DNA of 64,000 bases from Pseudochelatococcus lubricantis (GTDB taxonomy: Bacteria; Pseudomonadota; Alphaproteobacteria; Rhizobiales; Beijerinckiaceae). This document shows positions 38,312-48,124 of the stretch, piece by piece. Below the pieces are notes generated by a model, which had not been told where the DNA came from, searched no databases, and saw only the letters and a list, made by a program, of their open reading frames with translations. The stretch spans positions 434,001 through 498,000 of the forward strand of contig NZ_JBHLXC010000006.1 in assembly GCF_042432495.1 (NCBI RefSeq). Direction: 5' to 3'. The position numbers and the translations under genes were made by a program. Positions within the stretch are counted from its first letter, which is position 1; each line of letters starts with the position of its first letter.

Positions 38312-38779
38312 TCATGTCCGGCGGACGGCGGCGGGTGGGCCGCGCGCTGTCGGCACGACCGCGAACGAAGCCAGCGCCGTCTCGCGCCCGGAGTGCCAGC
38401 GGATGACGGAAGCAGCGCGTTCATGGGAAAAGATAATGAAAGCAGCCGCCGGCGCCCACGGCTCCGACCCTTGTAACAGGCATGGACCGCAGCACCAGTG
38501 CTGCTTGCCGTGCGGCATATCGCCCGGGGGGCGCTCAGTGCCGGGCGAGGCATCTTCCGCGAGCGCGCCCGGATGGCACAGCATGGCGGCGAAAGGCACG
38601 GCGGCAAGCGGGCCGACGGCTCCGGTCCCCCCCGGCAGCCCTGCCGCCAGCGTAACCGTACCGAATGAGACGACGATGAGATGCGCGAATATCGCATAGG
38701 CGAGCAGCACCGGCAGCGCCATCCGCGTGGCCCGATTCAGCGAGCGTATACAGGATGTTGCGTCCGGGATGCCAGTCAT
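38312..38779 (-). CDS. DUF2946-like small membrane protein
   Basis: A 155-residue protein with one membrane segment (about residues 20-45), a Cys/His region (LCHPGA and HWCCGPC) and a second hydrophobic stretch. The layout resembles DUF2946, a family that often accompanies copper chaperones and is thought to be copper-related. It lies 209 bases upstream of the PCu(A)C gene on the same strand. The family call is by pattern only. Confidence 0.55.
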   Translation of the reverse strand: MTGIPDATSCIRSLNRATRMALPVLLAYAIFAHLIVVSFGTVTLAAGLPGGTGAVGPLAAVPFAAMLCHPGALAEDASPGTERPPGDMPHGKQHWCCGPCLLQGSEPWAPAAAFIIFSHERAASVIRWHSGRETALASFAVVPTARGPPAAVRRT

Positions 38780-38960
38780 GTGACGCCTTGCGGGAAACGG
38801 GAACGGGCAGCTTGCATGATCGCCGGAACGGCGGCACATCGTGATCTTTTTGGAAAGAGGTGCACCGCAGCATTTGACTTGCGCCCCTTTTGCCCCCACT
38901 TATCCCGCCCGTTGCACAAAACTCAAGTGCAATCGTTTTTCAGCCGTCGGGGATGGAATC

Positions 38961-41786
38961 ATGAAGGTCGTTGTCGTCGAATCGCCTGCCAAAGCGAAGA
39001 CGATCAACAAATATCTCGGCCCGGATTACGAGGTGCTGGCATCGTTCGGCCACATCCGCGACCTGCCGGCCAAGGACGGTTCGGTCGATCCCGATTCCGA
39101 TTTCGCCATGGTGTGGCAACTTGAGGACCGCGGCGCCAAGCGCGTCGCGGACATCGCGCGCGCTGTGAAGGGCGCCGATAAGCTCATCCTCGCAACCGAC
39201 CCGGATCGCGAGGGCGAAGCCATCTCGTGGCACGTCATCGAGGCGCTGGCGCAGAAGAAACTGCTGAAGGACCTGCCGATCGAGCGCGTGACCTTCAACG
39301 CCATCACGCGCGACGCGGTCGCCGACGCCATGGCGCATCCGCGCCAGATCGACCAGGCACTCGTCGATGCCTATCTGGCGCGCCGTGCTCTCGATTATCT
39401 GGTGGGCTTCAACCTGTCGCCGGTGCTGTGGCGCAAGCTGCCGGGCGCGCGCTCGGCCGGGCGGGTGCAGTCCGTGGCGCTGCGGCTCGTCTGCGACCGG
39501 GAGCGCGAGATCGAGACCTTCGTGGCGCGCGAGTACTGGTCGCTCATCGCGGTTCTGGCGACACGCGAGGGCGCCACGTTCGAGGCGCGCCTCGTCGGCG
39601 CGGACGGCAGGAAGATCACCCGCCTCGACATCGGCAAGGGCGAGGAAGCCCAGGCCTTCAAGGATGCGCTGGAAACCGCCGCCTTCACCGTCGCCAATAT
39701 CGAGGCGAAGCCCGCGCGGCGCCATCCGCAGCCGCCCTTCACCACCTCCACGCTGCAGCAGGAAGCCTCGCGCAAGCTTGGCTTCGCGCCCGCGCGCACC
39801 ATGCAGCTCGCGCAGCGCCTCTACGAGGGCACGGAGATCGGCGGCGAGACCGTTGGCCTCATCACCTATATGCGAACGGACGGCGTCGACATGGCGCCAG
39901 AGGCCGTGAGCGCCACCCGCGCGGTCATCGGCCGCACCTTCGGCGATGCCTACGTGCCGGACGCCCCCCGCAAGTATTCGACCAAAGCCAAGAACGCGCA
40001 GGAGGCACACGAGGCCATCCGCCCCACGGACCCCGGCCGCGCGCCCGATGCCGTGGCGCGCTATCTCGACCCCGAGCAGGCAAAGCTCTATGAGCTGATC
40101 TGGACGCGCACCCTCGCGAGCCAGATGGAATCGGCCCGGCTGGAGCGCACCACCGCAGACATCACGGCGCAGGTGGGCGCCCGCGTGCTCGACCTGCGCG
40201 CCACCGGGCAGGTCGTGGTGTTCGACGGCTTCCTGAGGCTCTATCAGGAAGGGCGCGACGACGACGCGGACGAGGACGGCGGCCGCCTGCCGGCCATGAA
40301 GGCGGGCGATTCGCTCGACAAGCGCGAGATTCGCGCCACCCAGCACTTCACGGAGCCGCCGCCGCGCTTCACCGAGGCGAGCCTCGTCAAGCGCATGGAA
40401 GAGCTGGGCATCGGCCGCCCGTCCACCTATGCCGCGGTGCTCGCCGTGCTGCGCGACCGCGAATATGTGCGTCTCGACAAAAAGCGCCTCGTGCCGGAGG
40501 ACAAGGGCCGCATCGTCACAGCGTTTCTGGAGAGCTTCTTCAGCCGCTATGTCGAGTACGACTTCACCGCCGACCTCGAAGAAAAGCTCGACCGCGTGTC
40601 GAATCACGAGATCGACTGGAAAGAAGTGCTGCGCGACTTCTGGCGCGATTTCATCGCCGCCATCGAGGGCACGCGCGAACTGCGCATGACGCAAGTTATT
40701 GATTCGCTGAATGACGTGCTGGCGCCGCGCATCTTCCCCGCCCGCGCCGACGGCGGCGATCCGCGCGCCTGCCCTGCCTGCAACTCGGGCCGGCTGTCGC
40801 TGAAGATCGGCAAGTTCGGCGCCTTCATCGGCTGCTCGAACTATCCCGAATGCCGCTACACACGCCAGCTTTCGGGCGACGGCGAAGGCGGGGGCGGAGA
40901 CGGCGGGCCGCGCGTGCTCGGCACCGACCCCGAAACCGGCCTGGAGGTCTCGTTGCGCGATGGGCGCTACGGCCCCTATGTGCAGCTCGGCGGCGACGCG
41001 CCGGAAGCGCCCGAGGCACCGGAGACGCCTGAGGCAAGCAGCGGCGACGTGCCGAAAAAGGGCCGGAAGACGAAAGCCACGCCGAAAGAAAAGCCCAAGC
41101 GTCAGACGCTGCCGCGCGAGTTCGCGCCCGACAACGTCGATCTCGACATCGCGCTCAAGCTGCTGTCGCTGCCGCGCACCGTCGCCACGCATCCGGAGAG
41201 CGGCAACCCGATCAAGGCCGGCATCGGCCGTTTCGGCCCCTATGTGCAGCACGACAAGACCTATGCCAGCCTCGGCAAGGACGACAGCGTGCTGGAAATC
41301 GGCGCCAACCGCGCCATCGACCTGATCATCGCCAAGGAACAGGGCGGCGGGCGGCGCGGCGGCTCTTCCGATCCCGGCAAGGTGCTGGGCGAGGAGCCGG
41401 AGACGGGCAAGACCCTGTCGCTGAAGGCCGGCCGCTACGGCCCCTACGTGACCGATGGCACCACGAACGCCACGCTGCCCAAGGGCGTGGAGGCCGACAG
41501 CTACACCCTTGAGGAAGCGGTCGCCCTCATCCGTGCCCGGCGGGTGGCGGGCAAGAAGAAACCGCCCGCGAAGAAGGCCCCGGCCAAGACCGCTGCCGAA
41601 AAGGAGCCCGCCGGCAAGGCGGCGGCTAGCAAGACAACAGCCGGAACCGCCAGAAAGACGACCGCCCGGAAGACGGCCGCCAGCAAGACGGCGGCTAACA
41701 CCGAAAGCGACGCGGAGCCGGATGCGGCCAAGCCGGCCAAGGCCGCGCGCAGCCGCACCGCGAAGAAGGCGACGGCGGGCGAGTGA
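38961..41786 (+). CDS. topA: DNA topoisomerase I
   Basis: A 941-residue type IA topoisomerase that relaxes negative supercoils. The Toprim domain shows ESPAKAKTINKYLG and DPDREGEAISWHV; the active tyrosine is Tyr303 in GLITYMRTDGVDM. One C4 zinc ribbon (CPACNSGRLSLKIG) and several C-terminal topoisomerase repeats (GRYGPYVQLG, GRFGPYVQHD, GRYGPYVTDG) follow, then a Lys/Ala-rich tail. ATG 38961 fits GGGATGGAATC; the frame extends further upstream but without homology. Confidence 0.97.
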   Translation: MKVVVVESPAKAKTINKYLGPDYEVLASFGHIRDLPAKDGSVDPDSDFAMVWQLEDRGAKRVADIARAVKGADKLILATDPDREGEAISWHVIEALAQKKLLKDLPIERVTFNAITRDAVADAMAHPRQIDQALVDAYLARRALDYLVGFNLSPVLWRKLPGARSAGRVQSVALRLVCDREREIETFVAREYWSLIAVLATREGATFEARLVGADGRKITRLDIGKGEEAQAFKDALETAAFTVANIEAKPARRHPQPPFTTSTLQQEASRKLGFAPARTMQLAQRLYEGTEIGGETVGLITYMRTDGVDMAPEAVSATRAVIGRTFGDAYVPDAPRKYSTKAKNAQEAHEAIRPTDPGRAPDAVARYLDPEQAKLYELIWTRTLASQMESARLERTTADITAQVGARVLDLRATGQVVVFDGFLRLYQEGRDDDADEDGGRLPAMKAGDSLDKREIRATQHFTEPPPRFTEASLVKRMEELGIGRPSTYAAVLAVLRDREYVRLDKKRLVPEDKGRIVTAFLESFFSRYVEYDFTADLEEKLDRVSNHEIDWKEVLRDFWRDFIAAIEGTRELRMTQVIDSLNDVLAPRIFPARADGGDPRACPACNSGRLSLKIGKFGAFIGCSNYPECRYTRQLSGDGEGGGGDGGPRVLGTDPETGLEVSLRDGRYGPYVQLGGDAPEAPEAPETPEASSGDVPKKGRKTKATPKEKPKRQTLPREFAPDNVDLDIALKLLSLPRTVATHPESGNPIKAGIGRFGPYVQHDKTYASLGKDDSVLEIGANRAIDLIIAKEQGGGRRGGSSDPGKVLGEEPETGKTLSLKAGRYGPYVTDGTTNATLPKGVEADSYTLEEAVALIRARRVAGKKKPPAKKAPAKTAAEKEPAGKAAASKTTAGTARKTTARKTAASKTAANTESDAEPDAAKPAKAARSRTAKKATAGE

Positions 41787-41799
41787 ACGGCCGCCCGCC
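41774..41799. terminator. Hairpin at the end of topA
   Basis: GGCGGGCG (41774-41781) and CGCCCGCC (41792-41799) pair perfectly around 10 bases that include the stop codon. It lies between topA and the converging DUF6311 gene. Confidence 0.45.
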
Positions 41800-41881
41800 C
41801 CGTCCTTCTGCGCCGACACATCACCCGGCACGCTGAAATCGGGGCACCTTCGCTGTCGGCAGGAGCATCATTACCCGCCGA

Positions 41882-43546
41882 TTACCCGCCTTGTGTCGAA
41901 GCGGGACGGCTGCACAGCAGCAGTTGGTCCACACGCTGGCAGTAACGATCCGCCTCCGGAATGTGCGGGCCGTAACGGTCGCGCACGGTCACGCCCAGAA
42001 TGCGCACCTCGCCCGGCGCCAGGGGCTCCGCGGCCTCCTGCTCGTCGTTGCAGTTGCGCATGTTGTGCCAGCGCGCCACGTACATCGTGTTGACCGGCAC
42101 GACTGTCTCGGAAGCGACGGTCAGCAACTGGGTGATGCTCTGGTGCTCGGCCGGGATGTCCGCAGTCGGCACGCATTCCCAGCGTGGATAGATCCGGAGA
42201 ACCGAGGCCTTCGAAACCGCCTCCCGCACGCGCCCGACATCGAAGAGCCACGCCGGCCGATCGTGGCGCAGGCTGGAGGCCAGCGTCGCGCGCGCATCCC
42301 GGTTGTCGGCGAACTGGACCACGGCGACCGCGAGCAGCAGCACCGTCCCGAGCACGGCGTTGCCCATTCGCGCCAGCCCCATCACGACCGCGAGGACGAG
42401 CAGGTATCCCACGGGCCAGAACATGCGCCCGGACGAGCGGAAATGGTCGAACAGCGATTCGATGAAAGACGGGAAGCCGTTCGTCGCGTAGACGTTCGGG
42501 AAGATGCGGCCGCCGATCCCGATGGTGCTGGATAGCGAAAAGACCGTCAGGAAGAGCGACACCAGCACCAGGCCGATGTTGGCGCGCAGGTCCCCCACCA
42601 GGGCGCCGCGCCGCGCGAGAACGAGCAACACCAGGCCGGCCAGCATGCCAGCGCCGAGATACTGGTATCCCTCCCAAGCCCCCTCCGGCGATGTGTAGAG
42701 CATGGGCAGACTGAAGGGCAGCAGCGATGAACCGGCGGGCCAGAAGGGCGACAGCAGGTTCATGCCGTAGATGCCGTAGCCATGCCCGCCGTGCGCGCCG
42801 AGATAGTCGGTGGCCCATGCCGTCGCGATGCTCGCCACAACGGCGAGCACGCTCGCGGGCAACGATGTGCGCCAGCGGCTGTCGCCGTTGAAGAAATACG
42901 TCAGCGGCACGGCAAACAGGATGACCGCCGTCATCGCCCACAGGTAGGGATGCACGAACAGGATCACGATCTGCACGAGCGCCGCGTACACCCAATGGAG
43001 CGCCCTGTTGTCGCGCAGCAGGTGGAAATACGTGCCCAGCACGATCCAGATCAGGAAATGACCGCACAGCGACGCATGAAGAAACCTGCTCCACCATGTC
43101 GGCATGCTGATGGCGATCAGGGCGATGCAGGCGGCTGGCAGCAACCGCCGTTCGCCGGCCGCGCGCAGACACCAGACGGCGGCAACGGGCTGCAGGATCC
43201 ATGCGAGAATGTACCACAGGCCGAAGCCGTGGAAGCCGGGCGGGAGCAGGAACGACAGCAGCTTGAGAGGCACGGCGAGCGCCGGAATCGAATCCGTGAA
43301 CCCGACATGGACGCCATCGGGAAAGTTGAGGGACGGCACCTCGAACGGGGGCCAGCGCCATGCATCGGCAATAAAATAGCGTTGGCCGACGACGTGTTGC
43401 GAGAAATCCTGATGGAACGGATGCTGCGCCACCGCTGCCGGCCAGATGAAATCGGCGGGGAAGACGGCCAGGCTGATATATGACCCGAGTATGAATGCAA
43501 AAAGATAGGAAAGAACGGCAGAAAACCTGTCGTCGCCGGAACGCAT
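41882..43546 (-). CDS. DUF6311-type polytopic membrane protein
   Basis: A 554-residue protein with ten or more membrane helices and a soluble C-terminal part of about 130 residues. It looks like the DUF6311 family, thought to be GT-C-type glycosyltransferases or relatives. HQDFSQHVVGQRYF and WPPFEVPSLNFPDGVHVGFTD form a conserved-looking first external loop. I chose ATG 43546, with GGAG upstream; TTG 43564 is possible. It is not obviously in an operon with era. Confidence 0.7.
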   Translation of the reverse strand: MRSGDDRFSAVLSYLFAFILGSYISLAVFPADFIWPAAVAQHPFHQDFSQHVVGQRYFIADAWRWPPFEVPSLNFPDGVHVGFTDSIPALAVPLKLLSFLLPPGFHGFGLWYILAWILQPVAAVWCLRAAGERRLLPAACIALIAISMPTWWSRFLHASLCGHFLIWIVLGTYFHLLRDNRALHWVYAALVQIVILFVHPYLWAMTAVILFAVPLTYFFNGDSRWRTSLPASVLAVVASIATAWATDYLGAHGGHGYGIYGMNLLSPFWPAGSSLLPFSLPMLYTSPEGAWEGYQYLGAGMLAGLVLLVLARRGALVGDLRANIGLVLVSLFLTVFSLSSTIGIGGRIFPNVYATNGFPSFIESLFDHFRSSGRMFWPVGYLLVLAVVMGLARMGNAVLGTVLLLAVAVVQFADNRDARATLASSLRHDRPAWLFDVGRVREAVSKASVLRIYPRWECVPTADIPAEHQSITQLLTVASETVVPVNTMYVARWHNMRNCNDEQEAAEPLAPGEVRILGVTVRDRYGPHIPEADRYCQRVDQLLLCSRPASTQGG

Positions 43547-43618
43547 CGCGCCAGTCTCCAACAAAGCACCGATCCGGCCAGCGATTACTCTGGCAAACGG
43601 AAAACTTGCCAGCTGATA

Positions 43619-44560
43619 TCATCCGCCACGCGGAAACTCCAGCCCCATCTCGCGGTAGCGAGCAGGGTCGTCGGCCCAATTCTCGCGGACTTTGACGAAC
43701 AGGAAGAGATGCACCTTCGCCTCCGCGATCTCGCCGATTTCCACGCGCGCGCGCGAGCCGATGGCCTTGATGGCCTGCCCCTGATGGCCGAGCACGATCT
43801 TGCGCTGGCTCTCGCGTTCCACGAAAATCGTCTGCTCGACCCGGATCGAGCCGTCCTTCTGCACCGTCCACTGATCGGTCTCGACCGTGGAGGCATAGGG
43901 AAGTTCGTCGTGCAGGCGCTCGAACAGCTTCTCCCGCGTGATTTCGGCCGCGAGCTGGCGCAGCGGCGCGTCGGACATCTGGTCCTCGGGATAGAGCCAT
44001 GGCCCCGGCTGCACCAGCTCCGCGAGACGCTTGCGCAGGCTCGCCACGCCGTCACCGTTAAGGGCGGCGATCATGAACGTCTCGTCGAAGGGCAGCTTCG
44101 CGTTGATTTTTTCCGCCAGCGCCAGAAGCGCCGTGCGTGGCACGAGGTCGATCTTGTTCAGGATCAGGATCTTGCGCCGGCGAACGTCCGGCAGCTTGTC
44201 GAGAATGGCCTCGTTTTCCTCGTCCAGCCCACGGCGGGCGTCGATCAGCAGGCACACGGCGTCCGCGTCGCCCGCGCCGCCCCAGGCCGAGGTCACCATG
44301 GCGCGGTCGAGCCGGCGCTTCGGGCGGAAGATGCCGGGCGTGTCGACGAAAATGAGCTGCGCATCGCCCTCGATCGTGATCCCGCGCACCAGCGTGCGCG
44401 TGGTCTGCACCTTGTGGGAAACGATGGACACCTTGCCACCGACGAGCGCGTTGAGCAGCGTGGACTTGCCGGCGTTCGGCGCGCCGATGAGGGCGATGAA
44501 GCCGCAGCGCGTCTGCGGAGCTTCATACGGTTGCGGCTGCTGCGGGTTTTCGTCCGTCAT
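43619..44560 (-). CDS. era: Ribosome assembly GTPase Era
   Basis: A 313-residue GTPase needed for 16S rRNA maturation. G1 GAPNAGKS, G3 DTPGIF and G4 NKID are present, and the C-terminal KH domain shows QRKIVLGHQGQAIKAIG. The ATG overlaps the rnc stop (ATGA). It is the last gene of the lepB-rnc-era run. Confidence 0.97.
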   Translation of the reverse strand: MTDENPQQPQPYEAPQTRCGFIALIGAPNAGKSTLLNALVGGKVSIVSHKVQTTRTLVRGITIEGDAQLIFVDTPGIFRPKRRLDRAMVTSAWGGAGDADAVCLLIDARRGLDEENEAILDKLPDVRRRKILILNKIDLVPRTALLALAEKINAKLPFDETFMIAALNGDGVASLRKRLAELVQPGPWLYPEDQMSDAPLRQLAAEITREKLFERLHDELPYASTVETDQWTVQKDGSIRVEQTIFVERESQRKIVLGHQGQAIKAIGSRARVEIGEIAEAKVHLFLFVKVRENWADDPARYREMGLEFPRGG

Positions 44561-45246
44561 GACTGGCTGATCCGGATTCCTTCGCGCGACAGGAAGCGGG
44601 CGGCGGCGTCCTGCTCGGCGGTGCGTTTCGAGGTGCCCTGCCCTTCCGTGGGCGACATGGTATCGACCCGGACAGCGACGCGGAAGCGCGGCGCGTGGTC
44701 CGGGCCGCTGCGGTCTGTAATCTCATAGGTGGGCGCGGCGAGCCCCCGGCCCTGCGCCCATTCCTGCAGCGCTGTCTTGGCATCGCGCAGCGGGCGGCGC
44801 GGGGCGTGCATGCGCGCCTCGAACGCCCGCTCGACCAGAGCCTGCGCCGCGTCGAAGCCGCCATCGAGAAACACGGCGCCCACGATCGCCTCGCACACAT
44901 CCGCGATGATGGCGGCGTTGTCGCGCGCGCCCGACGTGATCTCGCCCTCGCCGAGCCGCAGCAGCGGGCCGACCTGCCAGCCGCGCGCCACCTCCGTGCA
45001 GCTTTCCTTGCGCACGAGTTCCGCGAGCCGGCGCGACAACTCGCCTTCCTCGGCGTTGGGGAAGGTTGCGTAGAGCATGTTGCTGACCACAAGGCCGAGC
45101 ACCCGGTCGCCCAGGAATTCGAGCCGCTGGTAGGACTTTATCTTCTGCGTCGGGATCGCGCTGACATGGGTGAGCGCCATATCCAGCAGACCGGCGTCGG
45201 CGAAGACATAGCCGAGGCGCTCTTGGAGAGAAGCGAGATCGGGCAT
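44557..45246 (-). CDS. rnc: Ribonuclease III
   Basis: A 229-residue double-strand-specific RNase with signature RLEFLGDRVLGLV, the second acidic site region (ADVCEAIVGAVFLDGG) and a C-terminal dsRNA-binding domain. ATG 45246 overlaps the lepB stop (TGATG); an earlier frame start at 45309 lies within lepB. Works in rRNA processing. Confidence 0.96.
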   Translation of the reverse strand: MPDLASLQERLGYVFADAGLLDMALTHVSAIPTQKIKSYQRLEFLGDRVLGLVVSNMLYATFPNAEEGELSRRLAELVRKESCTEVARGWQVGPLLRLGEGEITSGARDNAAIIADVCEAIVGAVFLDGGFDAAQALVERAFEARMHAPRRPLRDAKTALQEWAQGRGLAAPTYEITDRSGPDHAPRFRVAVRVDTMSPTEGQGTSKRTAEQDAAARFLSREGIRISQS

Positions 45247-46073
45247 CAATGTATCCGGCTGAACAGGCGCTCCCAGCGCACGGCCGTCGGCCAGTTCCAC
45301 ACCTGCCACGCCGGCACGCCGTCAATGGAGAAGAACAGTACCTCGGCGCGGCCGACGAAATTGTCGAACGGCACATAGCCCACGGTGCTCATGTCGCGCG
45401 AATCGGCGGAGTTGTCGCGGTTGTCGCCCATCATGAAGTAGTGTCCCTCGGGCACCTTGTAGAGCGGCGTGTTGTCCCACGGGCCGCGGTCGCCATAGCG
45501 CTCGATCACGACGTGGCTCACGCCGTTGGGCAGCGTCTCGCGGTACATCGGCACCTCAGGCCCTGTGCCGGGCGTGGTGTCCTCGTCGTCCCGGTAGTTG
45601 CCGATACGCTCACGCTCGACCATCTTGCCGTTGATGAACAACCGCCCATCGATCATCTGCAAGGTATCGCCCGGCAGGCCGATGACACGCTTGATATAGT
45701 CGGTGGAATTGTCCTTCGGCAACTTGAACACCGCAACATCGCCGCGCTTCGGCTCCGCGCCCAGGATACGCCCCTCGAACGGCACGATACCGAGCGGGAA
45801 CGAGAAGCGCGAATAGCCATAGGCATATTTGGACACGAACAGGTAGTCACCCACGAGCAGTGTCGGGATGAGCGATCCGGACGGGATGTTGAAAGGCTGG
45901 AACAGCAGGGAGCGCACCACGAGCGCGATCAGCAGCGCCTGCGCGACCACCTTCACTGTATCGAGAAAGCCGCTTTCCTTGCGGATTTCCGCCTTGCTGC
46001 GATTCTCGCTCACGCCTGCCGTATCCGCCTTGTCGGGCTTGACGCCACTTCGCTCCATCTTCCGTCCACTCAT
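45246..46073 (-). CDS. lepB: Signal peptidase I
   Basis: A 275-residue membrane protease that cleaves signal peptides at the periplasmic face. Counting from ATG 46073, the catalytic serine is Ser67 (PSGSLIPTL) and the lysine is Lys128 (DYIKRVIGLPGD); the motif has Leu where Met is usual after the serine. GDNRDNSADSR closes the conserved core. One membrane helix (about 38-58). ATG 46058 is an alternative start. Confidence 0.94.
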   Translation of the reverse strand: MSGRKMERSGVKPDKADTAGVSENRSKAEIRKESGFLDTVKVVAQALLIALVVRSLLFQPFNIPSGSLIPTLLVGDYLFVSKYAYGYSRFSFPLGIVPFEGRILGAEPKRGDVAVFKLPKDNSTDYIKRVIGLPGDTLQMIDGRLFINGKMVERERIGNYRDDEDTTPGTGPEVPMYRETLPNGVSHVVIERYGDRGPWDNTPLYKVPEGHYFMMGDNRDNSADSRDMSTVGYVPFDNFVGRAEVLFFSIDGVPAWQVWNWPTAVRWERLFSRIH

Positions 46074-46235
46074 CAAGCGCCGCCACCCGCCACGCAATCT
46101 CCGTGTGTAACCGGTTTTCGGACGGAGGGAAACGGGATTTTTCGGAAGGTCACGCAATCGCAATGTTTTGCAACAGCTGCGCCGGGAAGGGTGAACAGCC
46201 GGGCATCCAAAGCAATATGAACAGCGGGCTCTGGC

Positions 46236-46778
46236 TCAACGATAACGCAAATCGCCTTGGGCCTGCGTGCGCCGCGCCTTGCGTGCCGCCTTGCGATAGA
46301 GCTTGTGGGAGGAACGCGGCAACCCCTTGTCGCCGACCGCGCGCAGCAGTTCGCCCAGCGAGGCGTCGCCCGCGCGTTCCGCAGCCTGGTCGACGGGCAG
46401 CCATTCGATCTCGCGCTCGCCATATTCGGGCCAGCGGGGCATATCGTCCACCACCCAGAGCGGATAGAGTTCGACATAGCAGCGCGCGCTGCTGCCGTTC
46501 TTGAGACGCTTGTCGTAAAGATAGCCGCCCACCGGGCTCTTGCCCGTGATGCCGAGCACGCCGGCTTCCTCCTGCGCCTCGCGCGCGGCCGTCTGCGCGC
46601 CGGACAGGCCCTTGATCGGCCAGCCCTTGGGAACGATCCAGCGGCGGGTCTCGCGCGAGGTGACCATCATCACCTCGATCCGGCCGTCATCGCTCATGCG
46701 CAACGGCAGCGCCCCGAATTGGCGCCGGCAATTCTTCTTTTTCTTCTCCATCACGGACGGCTTGAGAACATCAGCCAT
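46236..46778 (-). CDS. Nudix hydrolase, diphosphoinositol-phosphatase type
   Basis: A 180-residue Nudix protein with VPKGWPIKG and a Nudix box ending TAAREAQEEAGV. The arrangement resembles small hydrolases related to diphosphoinositol polyphosphate phosphohydrolases; in bacteria they may act on dinucleoside polyphosphates. ATG 46778 was preferred over an upstream TTG at 46814; ATG 46751 is also possible because the first residues are not conserved-looking. Confidence 0.8.
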   Translation of the reverse strand: MADVLKPSVMEKKKKNCRRQFGALPLRMSDDGRIEVMMVTSRETRRWIVPKGWPIKGLSGAQTAAREAQEEAGVLGITGKSPVGGYLYDKRLKNGSSARCYVELYPLWVVDDMPRWPEYGEREIEWLPVDQAAERAGDASLGELLRAVGDKGLPRSSHKLYRKAARKARRTQAQGDLRYR

Positions 46779-47229
46779 GGCAGATATCGTCTCCGCCAGA
46801 CCCCGCCCGCTCAAATCCCGACACCATCCCGCGTCAGCTCTCCTTTATCATTCAACTGTCCCAGGCCGCGCGTGCAGCAGGAACGAATGGAAATTATCTT
46901 ACATTTGTACATTAACATAGACAATAGATTTAGACAATAGATTTAATGGCATTCATGATGCAGCCAGCACGGGATAAAAATGTAGCCGCCGCGCTATCTG
47001 TTTGTTAACGCACGATATCGCCCGAAAAGCGGCACGCTTTTTGTATCGCGCCGTCAATCCACATATTTTATCGCGAATCGACCGCCGACGCCGCACACAC
47101 CCATGCAGTATTCATATAACGGCCAAAGGATGACAGTTTCGTATCGGGGGACGGCACAAAAAGCCGCAGGACAGCCCCTCCGCGCCGGCTTTTCCACAGG
47201 CTTTCGTCAGCGCCTCGGCACGCAGCGCT
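46779..47229. other. Intergenic region, Nudix / sugar reductase
   Basis: A 451-base gap. From about 46890 to 47110 the DNA is clearly richer in A and T than its surroundings. It contains a perfect tandem pair of a 13-mer (46920-46945). No gene is evident, although short frames exist. Confidence 0.5.
46920..46945. repeat. Tandem 13-bp repeat
   Basis: GACAATAGATTTA is repeated exactly, at 46920-46932 and 46933-46945. It lies in the AT-rich part upstream of the Nudix gene and could be a regulator-binding pair or a slippage product. Confidence 0.85.
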
Positions 47230-48075
47230 TCAGGCGGGCTGCCGCAACATCCAGCGCAGGACGTCCTCCACCGGCGGCGCGGCTGTGCCGAGCAAGCGCT
47301 CCATGCGCGCCGGATCACCGTACTGGACGGGCGTTTCGTTGGGGCGCACGAGGGCGGGGTCGGTGACGATCCGCGGCCGATGGCCGGTCTGCGCCTCCAG
47401 TGCGGCCAGAAGCGCCTCTATGGTGACGGGCCGGCCCGAGCACAGATTGTAGACCGCCTCGACGTCGTCCGCCGTCAGCAGGGCGAAGTAGGCGCGGACG
47501 ATGTGACGCACGTCCGAAAAGTCGCGTGCGACATTCCGGTTGCCCAGCCGCAATTCGGGAAAGTGGGCGCGGAAGGCGGCGACGAGCTTGGGCACGAGGA
47601 AACGCTCCCCCTGCCCGACGCCGGTGTAGTTGAACGGCCGGGCGATCACGACGCCGAGACGCTCCCGGTACGGCCGCGCGACGCACTCCATGGCGAGCTT
47701 CGAGGCGCCGTAGTGGGTGACCGGCTGCAGCGGCGCATCCTCGGCCAGCCGGCCCGCCTGCGTGCCGTAGACGTGGGAACTCGACGCCAGCACCACCCGG
47801 CGCGGCGGCCGCGCCAGCCCGGCCAGCGCATCGAGCAGCGTCACGGTGCCGACCGTGTTGACCGCGTAGACCCGGGCGTCCGTGCTGTCGGGCACGAACG
47901 AGATGGCCGCCAGATGCACGACGGCGTCCGGCATCAGCGCCGACACGCGCTGCGCCACCTCCGCCGGCCGCGTCAGGTCGGCCGCGAGCGGCAGCGCCTC
48001 GTGGCCGTGGGCGACGAGCAGGGGCGCGAGATGGCGGGCGGTAAAACCCTCCTCGCCGGTGACGAGCACGCGCAT
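47230..48075 (-). CDS. rmd: GDP-4-keto-6-deoxymannose reductase-like epimerase
   Basis: A 281-residue short-chain dehydrogenase of the extended type: Rossmann motif VTGEEGFTARHLAPL, SSSHVYG, and catalytic YGASK. Placed directly after gmd, it most likely reduces the Gmd product to GDP-D-rhamnose, though a GDP-fucose or talose route is possible. GGAGAGAGC precedes ATG 48075. Product goes to surface glycans. Confidence 0.8.
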   Translation of the reverse strand: MRVLVTGEEGFTARHLAPLLVAHGHEALPLAADLTRPAEVAQRVSALMPDAVVHLAAISFVPDSTDARVYAVNTVGTVTLLDALAGLARPPRRVVLASSSHVYGTQAGRLAEDAPLQPVTHYGASKLAMECVARPYRERLGVVIARPFNYTGVGQGERFLVPKLVAAFRAHFPELRLGNRNVARDFSDVRHIVRAYFALLTADDVEAVYNLCSGRPVTIEALLAALEAQTGHRPRIVTDPALVRPNETPVQYGDPARMERLLGTAAPPVEDVLRWMLRQPA

Positions 48076-48124
48076 GGGCGCTCTCTCCGATAGAAGAACC
48101 ACGGATGCCGGCCGAAACGGCCGG

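Noticed and set aside
38940..41831. 963-codon open frame antisense to topA
   Set aside because: The plus-strand topA is unmistakable; the reverse frame has low-complexity Arg/Gly/Ala sequence and no motif.
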